NCBI GenBank assembly: GCA_964615905.1 | Contig: CAZTUB010000012.1 | Location: 124,001-188,000, forward strand | Origin: DATLMR01 sp964615905 | GTDB lineage: Bacteria; Acidobacteriota; Blastocatellia; UBA7656 | Direction of reading: 5' to 3' | Length of the DNA stretch: 64,000 nucleotides | Notes under the pieces: model-generated | Told to the model about the DNA's origin: nothing | The model's database searches: none | The model's input: only the letters and a program-made list of their open reading frames with translations | In this document: positions 50,466 through 59,249 of the stretch, one piece after another | Position numbering within the stretch: position 1 is the stretch's first letter | Layout: every line of letters begins with the position of its first letter | Position numbers and translations under genes: made by a program

Positions 50466-52535
50466 CTAATCCTTCTTGCCTCCGAAGTAGAAACGGAGCG
50501 AGGTATAAGGCAGATGCGCCTGGTAGTATTGCGCGTTGACGAACTTCTCCTTGTAGTCGAAGTACTGATAGCCGGCTATCCAATCGAGCCGATCGGTAAT
50601 CCTGACTGAGACGCGTACCTCAGGGGCCTGGTACTGATAGGGGAACGACGTTATGAACAGGTCCGTCAGGTTGGGCGCTGTCAGGTCGGCCACGCGGTCC
50701 TGCTGGCCGGGGTCGTGGTGAATGCTGTAAGAGGCATAGACGCCGACGCGGCGGTGAGGCTGCGCCTGCATGTTCAAGAAGGCGTAGTTGTCTTTCATAA
50801 AGTACCGGCTCAAGCCTTCGGTCCTCACGCCGTTTAAGAAGAGTATGATCGCGGCTTCGCTCGTCAGGTGCGTGTGCGTGTAGCCTGAGCTGAGCCAGAA
50901 TTTCTCGCCCTTCGACCAGTCAACAGAGCCTGTAAAGACGCGGCTGTTAACATCGACGCCGAATTCGCGCGGCGGCACGCCTTCCGTGAGCGCCGGATTA
51001 CTGTTGTCCCTGGTCACGACCGACATGTTGAGCGACAGCGAGCGCGTGGGCTTGAGCTGGCTGCGCACGCGGAAGTTGGTATAGTTGTAATTGCTCAAAC
51101 GCGTGAAGACGTTGTCTGTTTCGCCCTTCTCCATATCGAAGTAAAGGGTCCACATCTTGACGGGGCGGGCCTTGAACCCGAAGAAGAAGGCGTTTGTGCG
51201 GTTGTCGAAAGTCTCTAACTCTTCCGGCTCAGGCGGCGGCTGGCGGAGGTTAAAGTCCTGGTGGTGTTGCTCTATGTGGCGGTCCGTGTAACGATGGCCA
51301 AAGTGCGCCGTAAACCTCGGATGGAACTCATAATCGAGCTCAACCGTGTTCACGTACCTGTGATAGTTGATGTCGCGAAACGCCAGCGTGTCCGTGAAAA
51401 GCGCGGGAAGCGGCGTCTCCGCGCCGGACGGCGTCGTTCGCGAGCGGAAAAGCGACTCGCTCAACTGATTTCCGCCGGTGATCTGGAAGTGATGCACGCG
51501 GAACGTCTCCGAGATGCGGAGCTTGTCGGTGGCAAAGACAGTGACGCCCAGATCCCCGATCGTATTGGGCCGCTTCACGTCGCCTGTGGCCTTGAACTGG
51601 TCGAGGAGGATGTTGTTGTTCGAGGCGTCCTTGCCGGTAAGTCTCTCGAACAGCTCGAACCGGGCCGTCGCGCTTTGATAGATAAAGCGGCCCGTGATGT
51701 CTACCCTGTTTTTTATGTTCGTGTGCAGGCTCAGCCGCGTGTAGGGCGACCGGCCGCGCGTGGGAAGGTCGCGGCTGAACGTGTTCAGGGCGCTGAAGTT
51801 CAGCGGGTTGTTACCGACCTGCGGGGTCGTTATCTCGTATGTCGTATCTTCCTTATAGTAACGCCACCCTTGCTGGAACGATATGTCGAGTATCGACAGG
51901 CTTGCGTCGACCCCTACGCGGTAATCGTCGGCCTTGATCCTGGTCGGCGAAAGGATAGGAAACTCGTCGCGCGCGTAGTCGTAGGTCGTCCTGCTTTCTC
52001 CCTTGTTCCGCTCAAGCGAATACCCGAGGTTGAACCTCACCCGCTCGTTTTGCGGCAGCAGCGTCAGGTCGAAATCGCCGAGCTTGTACTCCGTGTTCGA
52101 CGTGTGCTGGTTTAGCGCAATCGTCGACAGGTTGTTGAAGTAGTCGAGCTTTCTGTAGTTGACGTTCAGGCGGTACAGCTTCGTCTTTTCCGCGTTGACG
52201 CGGAGGAAGCCGTCCGGGTCGCCGCCCCAGCCAAAAGAGTTGACCGTCAGCGTGTCGAACGCCATCCCGTCGTTGTTCTTCGACTGCATAAACAGGCTCG
52301 AATTGAACAGGCGAAAGCCCGGGTCGTAGTTCAGGTCGCTGCGGAACTTGGTGGCGTTTCCCTCAACGCTGACGCCGCGCACGCCGACTTCGATGGTCGA
52401 TTTTACGGTGTAGCCGGAGGTCTTCGCAGGCTCAGGGGCGGGCTGTTGCTGCGCTCGCGCGTCGGTCGTTATCAGGACGATTCCGAACACAACGCCCACC
52501 AGGAACCACAAGATGGAATGGATTTTTGTCTTCAT
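50466..52535 (-). CDS. MtrB/PioB-family outer-membrane beta-barrel protein
   Basis: A 689-residue exported protein: signal peptide to about residue 29 (ending TTDARA), then repeated amphipathic strands with aromatic ends, finishing LPYTSLRFYFGGKKD. The layout (GGDPDGFLRVNAEKTKLYRL, LDYFNNLSTIALNQHT) is that of the decahaem-associated MtrB/PioB porins, which hold a decahaem cytochrome inside a barrel so electrons cross the outer membrane. It has no Cys, so the CxxC seen near the N-terminus of Shewanella MtrB is absent. It follows the DmsE gene by 39 bases. Confidence 0.9.
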   Translation of the reverse strand: MKTKIHSILWFLVGVVFGIVLITTDARAQQQPAPEPAKTSGYTVKSTIEVGVRGVSVEGNATKFRSDLNYDPGFRLFNSSLFMQSKNNDGMAFDTLTVNSFGWGGDPDGFLRVNAEKTKLYRLNVNYRKLDYFNNLSTIALNQHTSNTEYKLGDFDLTLLPQNERVRFNLGYSLERNKGESRTTYDYARDEFPILSPTRIKADDYRVGVDASLSILDISFQQGWRYYKEDTTYEITTPQVGNNPLNFSALNTFSRDLPTRGRSPYTRLSLHTNIKNRVDITGRFIYQSATARFELFERLTGKDASNNNILLDQFKATGDVKRPNTIGDLGVTVFATDKLRISETFRVHHFQITGGNQLSESLFRSRTTPSGAETPLPALFTDTLAFRDINYHRYVNTVELDYEFHPRFTAHFGHRYTDRHIEQHHQDFNLRQPPPEPEELETFDNRTNAFFFGFKARPVKMWTLYFDMEKGETDNVFTRLSNYNYTNFRVRSQLKPTRSLSLNMSVVTRDNSNPALTEGVPPREFGVDVNSRVFTGSVDWSKGEKFWLSSGYTHTHLTSEAAIILFLNGVRTEGLSRYFMKDNYAFLNMQAQPHRRVGVYASYSIHHDPGQQDRVADLTAPNLTDLFITSFPYQYQAPEVRVSVRITDRLDWIAGYQYFDYKEKFVNAQYYQAHLPYTSLRFYFGGKKD

Positions 52536-52574
52536 GATCTTTGCTCCTCATCTGCCGTCATTCGCCTTGCCGGC

Positions 52575-53582
52575 TCAACGGAAGAAGACCGGGTGGGTGT
52601 TGGACCCGTGAATCTTCGCGTGGCATACAGTGCAATCCTGGAAGCGCACGGTCGCCTGGTTGTGGAAGCTGGGCGTGTTGGGCGCTCCGAACTCCCCGAT
52701 GTTTGAGTGGCACTCAAGGCATAGCTGATTCACCTTGCTGCGCGTGAGCATCTTGGCGTTGCTCGACCCGTGTGGGGTGTGGCAAGCAGTGCAGCCTTCC
52801 ACTTTAAGCGGCGCGTGCTCGAATACGAATGGCCCCTGCTTATCCGTGTGGCACTTCAAACAGGCCGCGTCCGCCCCGACCGCCAGCCGCGTCTGCTTGC
52901 TTTCAAATCCGCCGTGCGGGTTATGGCAGTCAGAGCATTTCATCGTCCCTTCGAGCACCTTGTGGTGGAAAGGCATGGTGAACTGCGACCGCGTCTCCTT
53001 GTGGCACTCAAGGCAGAGTTGCGGCTCGGCGTTCTTAAGCATCTTGAAGGCGAGCATCCCGTCTCGAACAGGGGCCGTGTCGGCGCGCAGCGTGCCCGAT
53101 TCGGACTTTACAGCGATAGGCTCGCCGTGCGCCGAGTGGCATTCGGTGCAGCCCACGTCGTTGCGCCAGTGTTCGCCGCGCAGGAAGTTGTTATGGCTCT
53201 CTTTGCCTGCGTGGCACTCAAGACAGGCCTCCGAGGTCTTCTTCGAGCTAAAGTTTTCAAAGGTTCGAATCTTCGACTTATCGCCGCCCCCCTCCACGTG
53301 GGCTTTGCCGGGGCCGTGGCAGCTTTCGCAGCCTTGTTTGTTGGTAGCCCACCCGGCCTTGTGCAACTTGGCATGGGCGGTCTTAGAAAAGTTGTTGAAC
53401 TGAGCTTCGTGACAGGCCTGGCACGTCTCGCTGCCGACGTAATCGCCTGCCTGCTTTTCGTCTACAGGCGGTATGACCGGTTCAGAAAAGGAGGTCTTAA
53501 CTCCTAAAAAGAGTCCAAAGATCAGCCAGCTGCTGACGAGAATTATTTTGAGCGTTTTCAAGGGACTCGGTGGAAATCTCAT
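52575..53582 (-). CDS. DmsE/MtrA-family decahaem c-type cytochrome
   Basis: About 335 residues with an N-terminal signal (LKIILVSSWLIFGLFLGV) and exactly ten CxxCH sites: CQACH, CESCH, CLECH, CTECH, CLECH, CSDCH, CLKCH, CTACH, CLECH, CTVCH. The opening YVGSETCQACHEAQFNNFSKTAHAK (split here at residues 48-72) and the CHNPHG, CHTPHG spacing are those of DmsE/MtrA. It should sit inside the MtrB/PioB barrel encoded next. ATG 53582 with AAGGAG is preferred to an upstream GTG at 53597. Confidence 0.93.
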   Translation of the reverse strand: MRFPPSPLKTLKIILVSSWLIFGLFLGVKTSFSEPVIPPVDEKQAGDYVGSETCQACHEAQFNNFSKTAHAKLHKAGWATNKQGCESCHGPGKAHVEGGGDKSKIRTFENFSSKKTSEACLECHAGKESHNNFLRGEHWRNDVGCTECHSAHGEPIAVKSESGTLRADTAPVRDGMLAFKMLKNAEPQLCLECHKETRSQFTMPFHHKVLEGTMKCSDCHNPHGGFESKQTRLAVGADAACLKCHTDKQGPFVFEHAPLKVEGCTACHTPHGSSNAKMLTRSKVNQLCLECHSNIGEFGAPNTPSFHNQATVRFQDCTVCHAKIHGSNTHPVFFR

Positions 53583-53631
53583 AACAGTCTCCTTCACGCG
53601 GCATGTTCATGCCGATCTCACTGGAAAGACT

Positions 53632-53667
53632 ATGACGGCTGTTACCCGTAGATGTGATTTCCGTCAC
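53632..53667. promoter_or_regulatory. Tandem candidate Crp/Fnr-type sites upstream of dmsE-like gene
   Basis: GTGATTTCCGTCAC at 53654-53667 is an exact GTGA-N6-TCAC palindrome. ATGACGGCTGTTAC at 53632-53645 is a two-mismatch copy, 22 bases away centre to centre (two helical turns). They lie 50-85 bases before ATG 53582. The rest of the 335-base gene-free stretch to 53917 shows nothing clear. Confidence 0.6.
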
Positions 53668-53917
53668 GGCCTGTGGTTCACCTGATACCCGCCAGACTGC
53701 AATTGCCGTGCTCAATCCGAAAGACTTAACCTGCGCCTCACTTAATAGGCGGAAACAAAAAGGTTAAATAAATCCGAAGGCTCAGCAAGCGATCTTTCGT
53801 GCGAAGATTGACACAGTGATGAGGATATTTCCTCAAGCGTGCCAGAAGCGCGCGGAAAGAAAAAAGGCAGCAAGACCTCCCTCTTGCTGCCCCTGTGCGC
53901 GTCGCTGGCTTGCGCGA

Positions 53918-55471
53918 CTACGCGTAGGAATGAAGCCCCGGCAGAAGGTAGCTCACGCCAAGCCACGTGAATATGACGAGCGCGAATCCGAGCAGCGCAA
54001 AGTAGGCGCTTTTTCGCCCGCGCCACCCGTGCGAGATTCGCGTGTGCAAGAATCCTGCGTATGCCATCCAGGCGACGAGCGCGCCCGTCTCCTTCGGGTC
54101 CCATCCCCAGTACCTGCCCCAGGACTCGTTCGCCCAGACCGCGCCGGTTATCAAGAGCAATGTGAGCAACGGAAAGGCTACGCCAACCGTGCGATAGAGC
54201 AGCGCATCAATTGCGGTGATCGACGGCATCGCCCGCGCGACGTCTTCGCGCCTCCACGCAAAAAGCGAAACGAGCGCGAGCGCAACCAGCAGCCCTATCA
54301 ACCCGGCGGTCTCGACAGGGTTCGACTTCAGGCTGAGCGCGAGTTCTCCGCCGTTGTCTTCGATCCAGCTCCGCGTCATCTCCAGTCCCTGAGCTGTTGG
54401 CAGGCTCATCTGGTTCTGCTCCATCATCCACTGGCTGAATCCTGCCATCTCTGTTTCGGATATGCGCGACGCGGGGTTATCCACTGTCTTGATCTGGTAG
54501 AAGAGGACTACTACCACCGCCGCCTGCAAGACGACAGCGCCGCGCATCAATCTCCACGCCCACTTGCGATCTTTATCGCTGCGCCGGAACCAGTCGAAGG
54601 TGAATAAAAGAAGCGCGCCCGCGATCATCGCCATCGTGGCGGCCATCAACGGGCCTACCACGGGAAGGCTCGCGCGGACCGGCAGCGCAGATTTCCCCAT
54701 AAATAACGATGCGCCGTAGTCTGCCTGAAGCACCCCGAAGCGCCCGACGCTTGCGTATACGAGCAGCCCGAAAAGCGCCACCCCCATCGCTATCGCCTCA
54801 AGGCGAACACCGTCTTTGATGAGATAGGCGAGTGCCAGGCCAAAACTGACAAGGCATACGCCGTAGCCGATGGTCGCGACCGATACGTGTATGGGACGCC
54901 AGTAGCTGTCGAGTATAGGCGGGAGAGTGCTTATATGATTGCCCATCAGCATCGCCAGCGTCAGTATAACCACGACTATAGGCATAGAGAGCGCGGCCAG
55001 GAATTCGTGTTTGGGTTTTCTGATTATAACAAGCGTCGTGATCGCCGCGCCGAAGCAGAAGCCGAGCGTCAAAGGGTAGAGGTTATCGAGCGGGAAGTAC
55101 CGCCAGACACCGTTGATCCCTTCCTTCCACCCTTCGGCGTCGCCTGCTTCGATCCAGCGGATCATCCAGCCCGAAAAGTTGAACGAGATGCCGAGCGCGA
55201 GAGTCACAAGCCCCATCACGCTCAACACCCGCTCCTTAACGAACAGGTTGGTGACAAAAAGCACCGCCGCGCTTATGTAGCAGACGAGCGCGAGCACGGT
55301 CAGGTCGCCTTCGTGGAGGAATCCCCTCGGCCCCGCGTAAAGCCGCGCGAAGATAAAAACGGCTGCCAGACAGATCGACGCGAGCACAGGCCACATCCCT
55401 TTGATTTTTTCCGAAACGCTCAATTCTACGTCGAGCGCAATTGGCCCGCCGTGGTTGATTGCTCTACTCAT
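53918..55471 (-). CDS. CcsA/CcsB-type cytochrome c maturation protein (system II)
   Basis: A 517-residue membrane protein with about twelve to thirteen helices. The haem-handling WWD-type motif is WANESWGRYWGWDPKETGAL, followed by AWMAYAGFLHTRISHGWRG. With ResB it forms the synthase that carries haem across the membrane and attaches it to CxxCH. An unusual polar loop of about 60 residues near 305-375 precedes the last block. The start overlaps the resB stop by 8 bases, and GAAGGAGCG lies inside resB. Confidence 0.92.
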   Translation of the reverse strand: MSRAINHGGPIALDVELSVSEKIKGMWPVLASICLAAVFIFARLYAGPRGFLHEGDLTVLALVCYISAAVLFVTNLFVKERVLSVMGLVTLALGISFNFSGWMIRWIEAGDAEGWKEGINGVWRYFPLDNLYPLTLGFCFGAAITTLVIIRKPKHEFLAALSMPIVVVILTLAMLMGNHISTLPPILDSYWRPIHVSVATIGYGVCLVSFGLALAYLIKDGVRLEAIAMGVALFGLLVYASVGRFGVLQADYGASLFMGKSALPVRASLPVVGPLMAATMAMIAGALLLFTFDWFRRSDKDRKWAWRLMRGAVVLQAAVVVVLFYQIKTVDNPASRISETEMAGFSQWMMEQNQMSLPTAQGLEMTRSWIEDNGGELALSLKSNPVETAGLIGLLVALALVSLFAWRREDVARAMPSITAIDALLYRTVGVAFPLLTLLLITGAVWANESWGRYWGWDPKETGALVAWMAYAGFLHTRISHGWRGRKSAYFALLGFALVIFTWLGVSYLLPGLHSYA

Positions 55472-56999
55472 CGCTTACGCTCCTTCGGGTTACTTGCCGG
55501 ACGAGGGAATTAAACCGCGCCTCGAAGGCGCTCTTGTTTCGATTCGTATTGCCGCCGAAGTAGGCTGTTGATCCGCTGCCGCCTGGCTCGATAACCGCCC
55601 AGACTCTCTGGTGTGAAAAGAGGAAGACCGCGCACAAAGAGACGCACAGCAGCAGAAACCCTACGTAGACAGGCAACCGCCCCGGGTCGTACTGCACCGT
55701 GAGCGTGTGCGACGCGGCGACCTTCTCGAAATCTTTCAACAAGAGACGGTTTCCGGATACGACCGAAGGCTCCGCGCCGTGCGCTGCACTGTGCTCGTCG
55801 ATCTGCTGCCCCTGATCTACGGCCGGCCGGCTTACGGCGAAGGCCCTGCGCTCGCCGCCTGCGGTTATGCGGAGCTCGGCCACAGGGTTTAGATACTCGG
55901 CGCTTGCGGTGACCGGCTCGCCGTGCCGCATGTGAAAGTCGGGGTAAAAGCCGACGAAAGCGACCCGCCCCACGCCTTCGACTTCAACGGAGCCGTTGCG
56001 CGCTATGGTGAATTCGCGCGCCGCCCCGCCTTCGACAGGCTCAAGGCTCACGGTGATCTGTCGCGCGTTGCCCACGGGTTCGAAGCTCGATTGAAAGAAG
56101 CGGTAGCCCCTATAGTCGTAGGGGCGGTTGAGATGAACGAGCGCCTCTTCTATGCGGTCTCCGTCCTTGATCCTTATAAAGCTGAGCCAGTCGATCGTGT
56201 TCATCACGTCGAGCCCGGCTTCGGGTTTTATCAACTGTTGCTGAAGGTCTGTACATTCGATCTCGAACGGGAGCTGCGCCCTGGCCGCGCCCGCGCCGTC
56301 AAGCGGCGTGTCATAGATCATAAAGACGTTTGAGCTGTTGCCGGGGCTGATTTCCATCACCCCGCCGACGCCGTAGCGGCTCGTCAGAAAGCCTCCGACC
56401 AGTATCAGAAGCAGCGCTACGTGGACCACGTATGCCCCCAGCCGGTTCCAGGCGTTGCGCTGAGCGAAGACCGTTACGCGGCCCCCGTCAACCGTGACGC
56501 TCGAGCGCAAGCGGTTCTTGCGCCACGCGGCTGAGATTTGCGCGGCAGCCTGTTCGGGCGCGAGCGCGAGCCGTTCTACGGCGTTGAAAGATTGAGCGCG
56601 TATAAAGTTTGGCGAGGCTTTAACGCGCGGCTTTCTGATGTACCCCCACGCTACAGGGAAACGGTCTATAGATGAAAGCACGATGTTGAGACCCGTTACC
56701 GCGAGGAGCGCCGTGAAGTACCAGGAGTGGTATATGTCGAAAAAGCCGAGGGTGTCGAAAAATAGCCGCTGCGCGGGCGCCATGCGCTCGTAGTAGCCGG
56801 CGAACTCTTCCATGTTATCTTGCATGACGAGCATGCCTATCAAACAGCACGCGAGCAGAAGCATCAGCATCACTATGCCGAACCTCACCGAGCTAAGCAG
56901 CCTGAGCCCGTGGTCTAGCACCGAATCGCCTTCATTCTCTACCGCCTCGCGGTTACGGCCGCCGGGCTTTACCCCCAACTCCGTCTTTATCGTAACCAT
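55464..56999 (-). CDS. ResB-family cytochrome c maturation protein (Ccs1)
   Basis: A 511-residue protein with three N-terminal membrane helices (VRFGIVMLMLLLACCLIGML, a second near residue 98, a third around 190), a large periplasmic domain and one C-terminal helix (LPVYVGFLLLCVSLCAVFLF). Fits ResB/Ccs1, the partner of CcsA in cytochrome c system II. ATG 56999 with an AAGGAAGG site. It serves the more than 40 haem-attachment sites encoded nearby. Confidence 0.92.
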   Translation of the reverse strand: MVTIKTELGVKPGGRNREAVENEGDSVLDHGLRLLSSVRFGIVMLMLLLACCLIGMLVMQDNMEEFAGYYERMAPAQRLFFDTLGFFDIYHSWYFTALLAVTGLNIVLSSIDRFPVAWGYIRKPRVKASPNFIRAQSFNAVERLALAPEQAAAQISAAWRKNRLRSSVTVDGGRVTVFAQRNAWNRLGAYVVHVALLLILVGGFLTSRYGVGGVMEISPGNSSNVFMIYDTPLDGAGAARAQLPFEIECTDLQQQLIKPEAGLDVMNTIDWLSFIRIKDGDRIEEALVHLNRPYDYRGYRFFQSSFEPVGNARQITVSLEPVEGGAAREFTIARNGSVEVEGVGRVAFVGFYPDFHMRHGEPVTASAEYLNPVAELRITAGGERRAFAVSRPAVDQGQQIDEHSAAHGAEPSVVSGNRLLLKDFEKVAASHTLTVQYDPGRLPVYVGFLLLCVSLCAVFLFSHQRVWAVIEPGGSGSTAYFGGNTNRNKSAFEARFNSLVRQVTRRSVSDE

Positions 57000-57323
57000 A
57001 CTTTTGCCTTCCTTTAAGAGCCTTCTATCCCCTCATCTGGCAATTACCATTCACAAACCGACGCGTGGATCTGAAAAAGGCGCGGCAGCAGGCTAAACCT
57101 CTAGCGGGATAAGCTTTGGCGGTTCTTAGGGTGTTTCGAGGCGGGCGCGGGGTGACGATTCGCGAGTGGGGAAAAAACCGCACTCGTTGCGCGGCTTCAC
57201 TCAAGCCGGAGCCGGGGCGTGCGCGCGTCGAGTCGAAAATGGTTACGGCGGCAGCATCCCTGTGTGCTTGAGAGGCCGCCGCCGTTGCGGGTGGAGCTTG
57301 CCTTGATCGACCTGACTGTACTC
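57000..57323. other. Gene-free stretch before resB
   Basis: 324 bases between the Cys/His-rich small gene and resB. I see no convincing gene, palindrome of the GTGA-N6-TCAC type or terminator here. It presumably holds the resB promoter or leader. Confidence 0.5.
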
Positions 57324-57683
57324 TTACACCACCTGTCGCTCTTTCTTGATCTCCTCTATCTTTTCCGAAAGCCACACTCTTACGGCTTCCTCTATCTCCT
57401 GCTGATCGCCCCGGCTCTCTATATCTTCGAGCGTCTCGCCCTTTGAGTTAAGCGGGATTCGATGGCAGGGTACGCTCTCGGACCGCTCGCCGGGCGGGAC
57501 CATCTTCATGAGAGCGCACCTGTCGTCGTGAGTGCGATAAGGAAAGCAGAGGCATGTGGGCGAGTCTTGGAAGACCGAAGCCGGTACTTGAGGCGTTTTC
57601 ACAGACCGCCCATAGCCGCCCTTCTCAATGAAATTCAGTTCGTTCGTCAGGATGTCAAGAATGTCACGATCTTCTCCGTTCAT
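57324..57683 (-). CDS. Conserved Cys/His-rich hypothetical protein (119 aa)
   Basis: MNGEDRDILDILTNELNFIE, then KGGYGRSVKTPQVPASVFQD, SPTCLCFPYRTHDDRCALM, VPPGERSESVPCHRIPLN and a helical Glu-rich tail. Four Cys and two His are arranged so that they could bind a metal. I recall this protein as conserved in Acidobacteriota without a known role, a memory I cannot check here. ATG 57683 has a GGGAGGTGATC site. Position beside resB/ccsA suggests a part in cytochrome biogenesis. Confidence 0.75.
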   Translation of the reverse strand: MNGEDRDILDILTNELNFIEKGGYGRSVKTPQVPASVFQDSPTCLCFPYRTHDDRCALMKMVPPGERSESVPCHRIPLNSKGETLEDIESRGDQQEIEEAVRVWLSEKIEEIKKERQVV

Positions 57684-57713
57684 AGCGATCACCTCCCGCT
57701 TTCTTCTTGTAGC

Positions 57714-58097
57714 CTAAGGATTCGTCGATTGCGGGACCCTGTGGCCGTCTGTGCTGCCGGCGAACCTGAACTCAAGTAGCTCCGGCATCCCGTTGACCAG
57801 GTTGCTCGATAATATGACCGTAAACTGGTCCGCCTTCGCGCGCTCGACGTGCTCGCAGTGGAACGAGACCACGAGCTTGTCGTTTTGATAGACGTAGGTG
57901 CAGGGCTCGCCCTTCGCCATCTTGTACGTGTCGTGCACGAAAAGGTACTCGCCCTTGAGGATCACGTTTAAAAGCTTGACCTGCTCGTTGAACTGTACAG
58001 TCGCCTTTTCAACCTGCTTCCCGTCGGCACGCAAGGCTGCCGTGCCCGCTATAAGGAATGCTGCGACGATTACCGCCGCTACTGTGAAACGCCTCAT
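57714..58097 (-). CDS. Secreted hypothetical protein (127 aa)
   Basis: A signal peptide (MRRFTVAAVIVAAFLIAGTAALRA) is followed by a small beta-rich domain with VQFNEQVKLLNVILKGEYLF, HDTYKMAKGEPCTYVY and LVVSFHCEHVERAKADQF. Two Cys and one His near each other could bind metal or form a disulfide. I recognise no named family. ATG 58097 has an AGGAGGTG site. A perfect GTGA-N6-TCAC site lies 104 bases upstream, which ties it to the cytochrome regulon. Confidence 0.7.
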   Translation of the reverse strand: MRRFTVAAVIVAAFLIAGTAALRADGKQVEKATVQFNEQVKLLNVILKGEYLFVHDTYKMAKGEPCTYVYQNDKLVVSFHCEHVERAKADQFTVILSSNLVNGMPELLEFRFAGSTDGHRVPQSTNP

Positions 58098-58200
58098 GAT
58101 GACACCTCCTATAAATTATGCCCGGCGATTGTTCGAGCGCCGGTGAATTCAATATAAGTCGCCGCAGCCTCAGTGGGCTATGAGCGGCGTCACTCGCCGC

Positions 58201-58216
58201 TGTGACCGGCGTCACA
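58201..58216. promoter_or_regulatory. Candidate Crp/Fnr-type site, full TGTGA-N6-TCACA
   Basis: TGTGACCGGCGTCACA is palindromic at both outer positions as well, the closest match in the window to the CRP consensus. Just beside it GCGGCG/CGCCGC can fold into a small hairpin that may end the nifJ transcript. Confidence 0.6.
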
Positions 58217-58232
58217 AGCGGCGCGGCCCGCT

Positions 58233-59231
58233 TTATCTCACGGCGCGGTAAGAGGCAAGCATCCGCATGTAGTTCGCGCGCTCGAATGCTGCCGGGTCGG
58301 TGACGTTCTTCTGGCTCATGCTTCCGATTATCTGCGCGACAGACGCGTATTCGTGCTCGATCATCCACTTCTCCATCTCGACCAGTACCTTCCAGATTCG
58401 CTCGACCCCGTTTTGAAGAAGCTCGCTGGCCATCATGGCGACCTTAGCCCCTGCCATCAGAGCCTTGATCGCGTCCTGGTGCGTATGGATGCCGCTTGTG
58501 ATCGCGAAATCCGTCTCGACGCGACCGTAAAGGATCGCCACCCAGCGCAACGGCAGACGCAGTTCCTCAGAGCTGCTCGGCACGAGCCGCGGCACAACTT
58601 CCAGATTGCTCAAGTCGAAGTCCGGCTGGTAAAAACGATTGAACAGAACAAGCGCGTCCGCGCCCGCCTCTTCGAGGCGCGTAGCCATGTGAGCTGTCGA
58701 GCTAAAGTATGGGCTCAGCTTCATCGCCACAGGAATTGTGACCGAGCGCTTCACGTCCGTCAGTATGTCTATGTACAGTTGCTCGACTTCGTAGCCTGTC
58801 TGGTAGAGGCTCGTGGGGATGTAATAGACGTTAAGCTCGATCGCGTCCGCGCCTGCCTGTTCGATGAGCGAAGCATATTCGATCCACCCGCCCGTCGAAG
58901 TGCCGTTCAGGCTTCCGATGATAGGAATATCAACCGCATGTTTCGCGCGGCGAATCAGGTCGAGGTATTCGTCGGGGCCGACGTTGTAGCTCTTCATTTC
59001 GGGGAAGTACGAAAGCGACTCTGCGAAGCAATCGGTTCCGTGGCTGAGATAATAATCGAGATAAAAGCTTTCAGACGCGATTTGCTCTTCAAACAGCGAA
59101 TACATCACTACAGCGGCGGCCCCCGCGTCTTCCAACCGGCGGATGCTGTCCACGTTGCGCGACAGCGGCGACGACGAAGGCACAATCGGGTTCTTCAAGC
59201 TCAGGCCCATATACTTTGTTCGCATGTCCAT
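58233..59231 (-). CDS. Dihydroorotate-dehydrogenase-like FMN protein
   Basis: A 332-residue TIM-barrel protein: MRTKYMGLSLKNPIVPSSSP, PIIGSLNGTSTGGWIEYASL, DAIELNVYYIPT, VAMKLSPYFS, DALVLFNRFYQPDFD and a C-terminal phosphate-binding GIHTHQDAIKALMAGAKV. This is the DHOD-like branch often paired with nifJ in anaerobes and Acidobacteriota. Catalysis of the pyrimidine step is unproven for that branch. It starts 18 bases after nifJ with AGGAGGGAC, so the two are co-transcribed. Confidence 0.88.
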   Translation of the reverse strand: MDMRTKYMGLSLKNPIVPSSSPLSRNVDSIRRLEDAGAAAVVMYSLFEEQIASESFYLDYYLSHGTDCFAESLSYFPEMKSYNVGPDEYLDLIRRAKHAVDIPIIGSLNGTSTGGWIEYASLIEQAGADAIELNVYYIPTSLYQTGYEVEQLYIDILTDVKRSVTIPVAMKLSPYFSSTAHMATRLEEAGADALVLFNRFYQPDFDLSNLEVVPRLVPSSSEELRLPLRWVAILYGRVETDFAITSGIHTHQDAIKALMAGAKVAMMASELLQNGVERIWKVLVEMEKWMIEHEYASVAQIIGSMSQKNVTDPAAFERANYMRMLASYRAVR

Positions 59232-59249
59232 GCCGGTCCCTCCTTGTGG

